A stretch of 64,000 nt of DNA, from positions 1 to 64,000 of the forward strand of contig NZ_QWGG01000009.1 of assembly GCF_003730195.1 (NCBI RefSeq), in the 5' to 3' direction. Within the stretch, counting starts at the first letter, position 1. Each line of letters starts with the position of its first letter. The notes under the pieces were generated by a model. That model saw nothing but the letters and a program-made list of their open reading frames with translations. It was not told the DNA's origin and did not search any database. This DNA is from Halosimplex salinum. Its GTDB lineage: Archaea; Halobacteriota; Halobacteria; Halobacteriales; Haloarculaceae. Position numbers and translations under genes: made by a program. Below are positions 35,408 to 41,937 of this stretch, piece after piece.

Positions 35408-37219
35408 TCAGCGGCTCTCCGAGCGGGTTGGGTCTGTGAGCGTCCCGTTCCCGCACTCGCCGGTCCGCTCAAGAACGATCGTGTACTGGTCGACGCCCAT
35501 GTCCTGTGGGTCGCCGTACTGCATCGTCCGCGGACGGATCCCCGCGCGGAGGAGCCGCTGCCACGTCGGCGGGCGCCCCTCGTTCTCGAGGAATCGGGGT
35601 CGTCGGCCGAATTCGCCGGCGATCTCGTAGGGATACGTGTCCTGAGCGAGCAGGTCGAGGACGTGCCCCTCGACGCGGGGGTCCGAGAGCTGTTCGGCCC
35701 GCTTGCCCCAGTCGTCGGGCGCGAGATAGAGGATCGACTTGTGGTAGTTGAGGACGACGAACGCCGGACAGCGGTCGGTGAACGAGCCGACGCCGTAGCC
35801 GGGCTGCTGGTCGACGCGGTCGCTGTACGGCACGGCCGCGTCCTGCGGGTCGATGGGGTAGGTTTCGATGGTGTCGTCCGGCCCGCCGTTGCGTTCGAGA
35901 TACGAGACGGCCTGGTCGCGCGGCTGGGAGGCGTAGGCGAGGGTCCCGGCCCCGGCGTAGACGGCGCTGGTCACCAGCAACAGCGCGACCGCCGCCCGAC
36001 CGACGGCGGGCCGGCGCTCGCGCAGTCGGACGAGGCCGACAGCGAGGACGAGCGCGAGCAGGGCGAACGTCGGCAAGAGGTGGTGGGTTCGGACGTACTG
36101 CCACGTGCTGAAGACCACGAGATACGTGGTCACGCCGACCAGCGCGAGCCTGATCCCGTCGGCGGTCAGCGACCGCTCGCGCAGTCGGGGGAATGCGGCG
36201 GCCGCCCCGCCGAGGAACCCGACGAACAGCGGGAGCCCCGCCCCGTGGAGGTACCCCCGCAGGATCCACCACCAGCTCGGGCGGACGAGCCAGCCGTGGG
36301 AGTCCGACTTCGCGCCGAACGCCCGGGCGATCCGGCCGCCGAACTCCTCCGGTGCGCCCAGAAGGAGCGACGGGAAGCCCAAAGCGATGGTCACGAGGGC
36401 GACGAGGATGCCCGTCCCCAGGAACTTCGGCCGGAGCGCCCCCGACACGAGGCCCTCCTCCGAACGGCGGGCCCGCTGGAGGTGTGCGACGCCGAGCATC
36501 ACCGCGCTCACACCACCCGAGAACTTGAACGCGATGGCGACGCCGCCGAACAGACACCCCCAGTAGAACAGGCGGTCGGCGCCCGACTCGACGTAGCGAA
36601 GCGCGAAGTACAGCGACAGGAGCAGGAAAAACAGCGAGGGGATGTCCTCGCCGCCCTCGTGGGCGAGGATCAGGAATCCCCAGGTGACGGTCAGCAGCGC
36701 CGCGGCCAGCCGACCGGTCGCGCGGTCGTGCATCGTCGTCCCGATCCGGTAGGTGACGTAGACGCTCCCGACGGCCATCGCGACGTTCGCGAGGCGCACC
36801 GGGAGCACGCTCCACGTCCAGATCCAGGCCGGCGTGTCGAACCAGTGGCTCCAGAACCCGATATCGACGTGTCGGCCCATGTTCGCGAACGCCGCGAGCG
36901 AGTCGGTCGCGAGGACGACGACGAACACCGGGACCAGAGCGAACGCGGAGAGATGCATCGCCGCGCCGTACGTCCGCCAGTAGGCGACGCCCTCCGATAT
37001 CGACCCCAGTCGGGGGTCGTCGAGATACGCGGCGACGACTTCGACGGGATCGACGACCCGCCAGCGCTCGTCCCGGGTCGCGAAGTTGGGCAGTCGGTGC
37101 CAGATCCAGAACGACGACAGGAGGAGGGCGGCGACGAGGATGTACGGCAGATACGGGTCGGCGCGGAGGTCGTCCGCGACCTGCCGTTTCGCCCGCTGGA
37201 GGGGGTCGGGGAGGGCCAT
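35408..37219 (-). CDS. GT39-like integral membrane glycosyltransferase
   Basis: 603 residues with about 11-13 hydrophobic spans. An acidic DERWRVVDPVEV region lies in the first luminal loop (about residue 54), where the GT-C superfamily keeps its catalytic Asp. The hydrophobic core is followed by a soluble C-terminal domain (about 430-603) with ETYPIDPQDAAVPYSD, GYGVGSFTDRCPAFVVLNYHK and a DDWGKR segment. The overall plan matches the dolichyl-phosphate-mannose/ArnT/PMT-type (GT39) family, which moves a sugar from a lipid carrier to an acceptor outside the membrane. It may take part in S-layer or lipid glycosylation. It is divergent from the dehydrogenase gene. Confidence 0.75.
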   Translation of the reverse strand: MALPDPLQRAKRQVADDLRADPYLPYILVAALLLSSFWIWHRLPNFATRDERWRVVDPVEVVAAYLDDPRLGSISEGVAYWRTYGAAMHLSAFALVPVFVVVLATDSLAAFANMGRHVDIGFWSHWFDTPAWIWTWSVLPVRLANVAMAVGSVYVTYRIGTTMHDRATGRLAAALLTVTWGFLILAHEGGEDIPSLFFLLLSLYFALRYVESGADRLFYWGCLFGGVAIAFKFSGGVSAVMLGVAHLQRARRSEEGLVSGALRPKFLGTGILVALVTIALGFPSLLLGAPEEFGGRIARAFGAKSDSHGWLVRPSWWWILRGYLHGAGLPLFVGFLGGAAAAFPRLRERSLTADGIRLALVGVTTYLVVFSTWQYVRTHHLLPTFALLALVLAVGLVRLRERRPAVGRAAVALLLVTSAVYAGAGTLAYASQPRDQAVSYLERNGGPDDTIETYPIDPQDAAVPYSDRVDQQPGYGVGSFTDRCPAFVVLNYHKSILYLAPDDWGKRAEQLSDPRVEGHVLDLLAQDTYPYEIAGEFGRRPRFLENEGRPPTWQRLLRAGIRPRTMQYGDPQDMGVDQYTIVLERTGECGNGTLTDPTRSESR

Positions 37220-37369
37220 CGGTACGTTTCAGTCGACCGATGCGAGCGGTAAAAACGCCCCGCCTTCGGACGAGAGCGGGCGACGGTGGGAGCGCCCGAG
37301 GCGAGCGGTGGAGGCGGGGTTCGCCCCCTCGGTCAGCTTTTAGTCACGGGGTCGTGAACCCGGCGCTAC

Positions 37370-38476
37370 ATGACCGACCGAATCGCGATCGCCGGGATCG
37401 GAGCAGTCGCGCGGATGCACGCCGAGTCGATCGCCGACATCGAGGACGCGACGGTCGTCGCCGGGTCCTGTCGCACCGAGTCGCGCGGCCGCGAGTTCGC
37501 CGGCGAGTACGACTGCGCGTGGTACGACGACACCGAGACCATGCTCGACGAAGAAGACGTGGACGTGCTCACCGTCTGCACCCCCAGCGGCGCCCACCTC
37601 GAACCGACCCTCGCCGCCGCGGAACGGGGCGTCGACGTGCTCTGCGAGAAACCCCTGGAGATCACGACCGACCGCATCGACGAGATGGTCGACGCGGCCG
37701 AAGCGGCCGGGATCAGGCTCGGCGGCATCTTCAACCAGCGCTACAACCCCGTCGTCCGACAGCTTCACGAGGCCGCCGGCGAGGGGCGCTTCGACGGCCT
37801 CTCGGTCGCCAGCGCCTACGTACCGTGGTGGCGCGACGACGACTATTACGACGGCGCGTGGCAGGGCACGCGGGACCTCGACGGCGGCGGCGCGTTGATG
37901 AACCAGTCGATCCACGGCATCGACGCGATACAGTGGCTGGCGAGCGCGGCCGGAGCGGGCGGGGACGGTGTCGGCGAGGAGGACGACGGAAGCGGTGACG
38001 GAGTGAATCCCGTCGAAGAGGTGTTCGCCTACACGGACCGGCGCGCCCACGACGACGATATCATGGAGGTGGAGGACACGGCGGTCGCCGTCCTCCGGTA
38101 TCGCGACGGCACGCTCGGCCAGATCCTGGGAGCCACCTCGATGTATCCGGGGTCGCTCAAGCGCCTCCAGTTAGCAGGCAGAGGCGGCACCGCCGAGATA
38201 CTGGAGGACGAACTCGTCACCTGGCAGTTCCGCGAGGAGCGCGACGACGACCCGGCGATCCGCGAGGAGTTCGGCGAGACCGACTCCGGTGGGGGCGCGG
38301 CCGACCCGATGAGCATCGACTACGAGAACCACCGGCGCAACATCGCCGACTTCCTCGACGCCCGCGCCGACGACGAGCCCTACATGCTCGACGCGAGCGA
38401 GGCCCGGAAAGCCGTCGAGATCATCGAAGCCATCTACGAGTCCGCCGAGCGGGGCGAGCCTGTGCGGATCGAGTGA
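37370..38476 (+). CDS. Gfo/Idh/MocA-family sugar dehydrogenase
   Basis: 368 residues with the N-terminal Rossmann fold (IAIAGIGAVARMHAESIADIEDA, GxGxxxxxH) and the CEKPLEIT motif (about residue 86), where the conserved Lys-Pro of the family occurs. The C-terminal alpha/beta domain begins near 135 with FNQRYNP and holds YDGAWQGTRDLDGGGALMNQSIHGIDA, including the catalytic-type His near residue 183. It should oxidise or reduce a sugar or cyclitol with NAD(P). An acidic insert (GVGEEDDGSGDGVN) is halophile-type. It ends in ESAERGEPVRIE. The same final segment, ending one residue earlier, occurs again downstream of the HEPN/MNT genes (39238-39269). Confidence 0.9.
   Translation: MTDRIAIAGIGAVARMHAESIADIEDATVVAGSCRTESRGREFAGEYDCAWYDDTETMLDEEDVDVLTVCTPSGAHLEPTLAAAERGVDVLCEKPLEITTDRIDEMVDAAEAAGIRLGGIFNQRYNPVVRQLHEAAGEGRFDGLSVASAYVPWWRDDDYYDGAWQGTRDLDGGGALMNQSIHGIDAIQWLASAAGAGGDGVGEEDDGSGDGVNPVEEVFAYTDRRAHDDDIMEVEDTAVAVLRYRDGTLGQILGATSMYPGSLKRLQLAGRGGTAEILEDELVTWQFREERDDDPAIREEFGETDSGGGAADPMSIDYENHRRNIADFLDARADDEPYMLDASEARKAVEIIEAIYESAERGEPVRIE
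38439..38470. repeat. left copy of a 32-bp direct repeat (dehydrogenase 3' end)
   Basis: This is the last coding part of the Gfo/Idh gene (SAERGEPVRI). It matches 39238-39269 at 30 of 32 positions. Here it is followed by GAG (Glu) and then the stop. Confidence 0.9.
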
Positions 38477-38480
38477 CGAG

Positions 38481-38873
38481 TCAGTTCCCGGCGTCGGCGT
38501 TCAGTAGGTCGCCGACGACTTCGACGAAGTCGTGTGTCCGCTCACGTAACGCTTCGACGTCTTCGTCGATAGGAGCGTAGCCGTAATCCGCCTGTTGACG
38601 GAGGTCGGCGAGTGTCGTGAGCAGTCGGCCATGATCACGTGATACGCATCCGTCGACGACGAGATGTTCACCGAATCGGTTTCGAACTGCACCGTGTGAG
38701 GAAGGGTCGACACTGCGGTCGTACAGCGCTGCCTGTGCCGCGTGGAAACACGCGTAGTAGAGCCGATTCACGACGCCGGCGTCGCTTCCGCCGCTCGCAG
38801 CGAGCGATTCTGCGTCGGCGAGTGCCTCGCGGGCTTTCGAGAACTCTTCCTCGACGTACTCCCGGTCAGCCAT
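38481..38873 (-). CDS. HEPN-domain toxin-like protein (with MNT partner)
   Basis: 130 residues, a four-helix HEPN domain. The pattern includes AREALADAESLAASG (helix 1), VVNRLYYACFHAAQAALYDRSVDP (helix 2), then the RNRFGEH segment (about 68-74). That segment holds the Arg/His pair of the RxxxxH-type active site in the family's RNase members. A C-terminal helix ends FVEVVGDLL. HEPN toxins of the MNT/HEPN type are RNases or targets of AMPylation by their antitoxin. The gene lies downstream of the MNT gene and overlaps it by eight bases, so they are co-transcribed. The first residues MADREYVEEEFSKA start at ATG 38873. Confidence 0.85.
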   Translation of the reverse strand: MADREYVEEEFSKAREALADAESLAASGGSDAGVVNRLYYACFHAAQAALYDRSVDPSSHGAVRNRFGEHLVVDGCVSRDHGRLLTTLADLRQQADYGYAPIDEDVEALRERTHDFVEVVGDLLNADAGN

Positions 38874-39204
38874 AGATCGGGCGTCCCTCGTCGAGCGCAG
38901 TCCGGAAAAACGGGTGGTCGGCCCGCGCCTCGACCGTCGACTCCGTTACCGCGTGGATGCTGAAGGCTGGACCGCCTTCGAGCATCACGTCGTAGGCGAG
39001 GTCACGGAGCCGCTCCTCGACTGCCGAGACGTCGGCTCCGTCGTCGAGAACGGCGAAGATGTCGACATCTGAGTCGGGGCGCTGGGTCCCGCGAGCGACG
39101 CTCCCGAAGAGGTACAGTCGCTGAATGGCGTCGAAATCTCCGTCCTCGACTCGCTCGACGAACGCGTCGACGGCCTCCCGGTGTGGGAGCGTCGATTCGG
39201 CCAT
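38866..39204 (-). CDS. MNT nucleotidyltransferase, antitoxin-like
   Basis: 112 residues. The minimal nucleotidyltransferase signature LYLFGSVARGTQRPDSDVDIFAVL (GSxxRG-x8-DxDxD, about 30-53) is complete, with both catalytic Asp residues and the third acid probably in the FSIHAVTE region. MNT proteins partner HEPN toxins and neutralise them, in several known systems by transferring AMP to the toxin. It is the first gene of the pair. A TATA box (ATTTAAATA, minus strand, about 39226-39234) lies about 22 bases upstream, giving a nearly leaderless mRNA. Confidence 0.88.
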   Translation of the reverse strand: MAESTLPHREAVDAFVERVEDGDFDAIQRLYLFGSVARGTQRPDSDVDIFAVLDDGADVSAVEERLRDLAYDVMLEGGPAFSIHAVTESTVEARADHPFFRTALDEGRPIYG

Positions 39205-39225
39205 ACCGGATGTTGCTCGCCACCG

Positions 39226-39236
39226 TATTTAAATTC
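39226..39236 (-). promoter_or_regulatory. TATA box of the MNT/HEPN operon
   Basis: TTTAAATAC on the minus strand, close to 39226-39236, is a good archaeal TATA box 22-30 bases before the MNT start. It lies inside the segment bracketed by the 32-bp direct repeats, so the cassette carries its own promoter. Confidence 0.6.
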
Positions 39237-39237
39237 C

Positions 39238-39269
39238 AGTCCGCCGAGCGGGGCGAACCGGTGCGGATC
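39238..39269. repeat. right copy of a 32-bp direct repeat (dehydrogenase 3' end remnant)
   Basis: Read on the plus strand it encodes SAERGEPVRI and then TGA, like the end of a Gfo/Idh-type dehydrogenase gene without the rest of that gene. It matches 38439-38470 at 30 of 32 positions. The cassette holding the HEPN/MNT genes and their promoter lies exactly between the two copies. Confidence 0.85.
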
Positions 39270-39309
39270 TGACGACCGCGCCGACTCGACGGTAGCACCA
39301 CCCGCCCAC

Positions 39310-40047
39310 TCAGAGGTCCTTCCCGCCGTTGACGTCGATGATCTCGCCGGTGATGAACGACGAGCGGTCGCTGGCGAGGAAACAGACGACCTCCGCGACC
39401 TCGCGGACGTCTCCGAGTCGGTTCAGCGGCGTGTCCTCGCGGATCTCGGCTTTGATTCGGTCGGGGAGGTCTTCGACCATCCGGGTCGAGATGAACCCGG
39501 GCGCGACGCAGTTCGACGTCGACCCCTCGCGTGCGAGTTCGAGCGCGAGCGTCCGCGTGAACCCGAAGATACCCGCCTTGGCGGTCGCGTAGTTGGCCTG
39601 GCCGAAGTTGCCGCCCTTCCCGACGATGCTGGAGATGTTGATCAGTCGGCCCTGCTCGGACGCGGCGATGTCGTCGTAGAACGCCTGCGTGCAGTGGAAC
39701 GCGCCGTCGAGGTGGACGTCGAGGACGGTGTCCCACTCCTCGTGAGTCATCGCCTCGAACTTCACGTCCTGGTTGATCCCCGCGTTGTTGATCAGCACGT
39801 CAGCCTGCCCGAAGGCGTCGTGGACTTCGTCGCGCATGGCCTCGACTGCATCCAGATCCGTGACGTCGGCCCGGACCGCGATGGCCGTCCCGCCCGCGTC
39901 CTCGACTCGCTCGACCGTCTCGTGGGCCGCCTCCTCCGACCCGCGGTAGTTCACGGCGACCTGGCACTCGTTCTCCCCGAGGCGCTCGGCGATGCCGCGA
40001 CCGATCCCGGTAGACGATCCCGTGACGACGCACGTCTTTCCCTGCAT
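39310..40047 (-). CDS. short-chain dehydrogenase/reductase, acetoacetyl-CoA-reductase-like
   Basis: 245 residues from MQGKTCVVTGSSTGIGRGIAERL (GxxxGIG, about 10-17). The NNAG motif is INNAGINQ (about 90), the catalytic Ser lies in ISSIVGKGG (about 139), and the Tyr-x-x-x-Lys is YATAKAG (about 154-158). The C-terminus has PLNRLGDVREVAEVVCFLASDRSSFITGEIIDVNGG. It resembles PhaB/FabG enzymes that reduce 3-ketoacyl-CoA with NADPH. In haloarchaea such enzymes supply polyhydroxyalkanoate synthesis, but no PHA synthase is in view. It is convergent with the TA cassette's right repeat and divergent from the sugar isomerase. Confidence 0.9.
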   Translation of the reverse strand: MQGKTCVVTGSSTGIGRGIAERLGENECQVAVNYRGSEEAAHETVERVEDAGGTAIAVRADVTDLDAVEAMRDEVHDAFGQADVLINNAGINQDVKFEAMTHEEWDTVLDVHLDGAFHCTQAFYDDIAASEQGRLINISSIVGKGGNFGQANYATAKAGIFGFTRTLALELAREGSTSNCVAPGFISTRMVEDLPDRIKAEIREDTPLNRLGDVREVAEVVCFLASDRSSFITGEIIDVNGGKDL

Positions 40048-40182
40048 AACGGTAACATTACTCAGTGGCGCGTGAAAAGTGCTCGCCACGGGGGTCGCGG
40101 TCGGTGTCGACCCGACGGAGAGTCCCGGCGGTGCCCGCCGCGAGAGCAAGACCTACGGACCAGTGGCGCGACCCCGGAGACG

Positions 40183-41025
40183 ATGACCGACCCCGCCGTC
40201 CACATCAGCGGTTTCGCCGACGAGATCGCCGACGACCTGGACGACCAGCTATCCGTCCTCGAATCACTCGATATCAACCACCTCGACCTGCGAGGTGTGT
40301 GGTCGGAGAACGTCCTCGATCTCTCGGAGGACCGACTGGACGAACTAGCGGCGACCCTCGACGAGCGTGGATTCTCCGTGACATCCATCGGCTCGCCGAT
40401 CGGCAAGATCGGTATCGAGGACGAGTTCGAGCCACATATGGAGCGCCTCGACCGGGCGCTCGACGTCGCGAACCGCTTCGACACCGAGTACGTCCGCGTG
40501 TTCTCCTACTACATCCCGGAGGGCGACGACCCCGCCGACCACCGCGAGGAGGTGCTCCGGCGGACCCGCGTCGCCGTCGAGAAGGCCGAGGAGGCGGACG
40601 TGACGCTCGCGCTGGAGAACGAGAAGGACATCTACGGCGACACGCCCGGCCGGATGCGAGACCTGCTGACGACCGTCGATTCGCCCCACCTCCGTGCCGT
40701 CTTCGACCCCGCGAACTATCTGGAGATCGGCGTGCGGCCGTACCCCGACGCGCTCCTGCAGGTCGTCGAGTACGTCGAGCAGGTCCACGTCAAGGACGCC
40801 GAATACGGCGAGCGCGGTGAGATCCGACCCGCCGGCGAGGGCGACGGCCGGATCGGCGAGACCGTCGCGGCGCTCCGGGACAGGGGGTTCGAGGGCGCCC
40901 TCTCGCTGGAACCGCACCTGTCGTTCGCCGGGTCGGCGTACGGCTACAGCGGTCCCGAAGGGTTCGAGGCGGCCGCCGAGTCGCTGAAAGCGGTCCTCGA
41001 CGAGGAGGGCGTGCGGCACGGGTGA
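40183..41025 (+). CDS. sugar phosphate isomerase/epimerase (xylose-isomerase-like TIM barrel)
   Basis: 280 residues. It starts MTDPAVHISGFADEIADDL, and carries the metal and substrate positions of the family: ALENEKDIYGDT (catalytic Glu, about 147), AVFDPANYLEIG (Asp, about 183) and VHVKDAEYGERGEIRPAGEGDG (His and Asp, about 207), then GALSLEPHL (Glu, about 243). The substrate is unknown; relatives act on myo-inositol or sugar acids. It lies divergent from the SDR and near the Gfo/Idh dehydrogenase, which is a common partner in inositol or sugar degradation, though on separate promoters. The frame extends to 39181 but that part is not protein-like. Confidence 0.85.
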   Translation: MTDPAVHISGFADEIADDLDDQLSVLESLDINHLDLRGVWSENVLDLSEDRLDELAATLDERGFSVTSIGSPIGKIGIEDEFEPHMERLDRALDVANRFDTEYVRVFSYYIPEGDDPADHREEVLRRTRVAVEKAEEADVTLALENEKDIYGDTPGRMRDLLTTVDSPHLRAVFDPANYLEIGVRPYPDALLQVVEYVEQVHVKDAEYGERGEIRPAGEGDGRIGETVAALRDRGFEGALSLEPHLSFAGSAYGYSGPEGFEAAAESLKAVLDEEGVRHG

Positions 41026-41097
41026 GTCCCGATTCGAACTCGGAACCGGAACCAGAACCGGAACGACTAATTCGCCGAGTGACATGATATCGCACTC

Positions 41098-41817
41098 ATG
41101 TCGCCCGAAGAGAGTCCGTCCGTAGGAGACGCGTACGACAGGCTGGCGGAAACGTACGAGACCCAGGAAGCGGACCCGTACTGCGCGGACTTCGAATTTC
41201 CCGCGACGACAGACCTCATTCCAGACGTGGCGGGCAAACGAGTCCTCGACGCTGGTTGTGGGCACGGCCGGTACGCGGAGTGGTTGCTCGAGCGGGGAGC
41301 GGACGTCGTCGCCGTCGACGAGAACGCCGAGATGCTCGACCGGGCGAGACGACGACTCGGGGACCGAGCAGCCCTCCACCGGGGCGACATCACGGAGCCG
41401 CTCGAGTTCGCCGACGACGGCGAGTTCGACGGCGTCGTCTGCGGCCTCTCGCTCCACTACGTCGAGGACTGGCGAGAGGCGTTCGCGGAGTTCGCTCGGG
41501 TCCTCCGACCGGGCGGCTTCCTCGTGTTCTCGGCGCAGCACCCGGTCGACGAGTACGTCGCGTTCGACGCCGAGGACTACTTCGCGGTCGAGCGGGAGAC
41601 GATGACGTGGTCGGCCGACGGCGAGGACATCGACGTCCCGTTCTATCGCCGACCGTTCTCCGAGGTCGTCAACCCCCTCCTCGAAACCGGGTTCCGGCTC
41701 GACGAACTGGTCGAACCGAAGCCGAGGGAGTCCTTCGCGGAGCAGAAGCCCGAGTCCTACGAGAAGCGGGTGACGTACCCAACGTTCCTCTGTGTTCGAG
41801 CGTCGAAATCCGAGTAG
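41098..41817 (+). CDS. class I SAM-dependent methyltransferase
   Basis: 239 residues. The Rossmann-like fold is identified by motif I VLDAGCGHGRYAEWLLERGADVVAVDENAEML (about 48-75), FDGVVCGLSLHYVEDW (motif IV, about 113) and LRPGGFLVFSAQHP (motif V, about 139). The substrate is not indicated; small-molecule methylation is likely. It stands 73 bases after the isomerase on the same strand and 120 bases before mutS, with no overlap. Codon use matches its neighbours. Confidence 0.9.
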   Translation: MSPEESPSVGDAYDRLAETYETQEADPYCADFEFPATTDLIPDVAGKRVLDAGCGHGRYAEWLLERGADVVAVDENAEMLDRARRRLGDRAALHRGDITEPLEFADDGEFDGVVCGLSLHYVEDWREAFAEFARVLRPGGFLVFSAQHPVDEYVAFDAEDYFAVERETMTWSADGEDIDVPFYRRPFSEVVNPLLETGFRLDELVEPKPRESFAEQKPESYEKRVTYPTFLCVRASKSE

Positions 41818-41937
41818 CGGCGGAGTGTCGCGGCGATCGAACCGAGACGAGTCCGTTCGGTCACGCCGGCCGAGCGGTCGGACCACTTCCGCCGCGGACC
41901 CGTAGCCTTTTACCCGACTTCGGTCACACCTCAGGGT

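Noticed and set aside
35663-37252. Plus-strand frame of 529 codons opposite the GT39-like gene
   Set aside because: It is Arg/Glu/Pro-rich and antisense to a clear multi-span membrane protein. Such shadows are expected in very GC-rich DNA.
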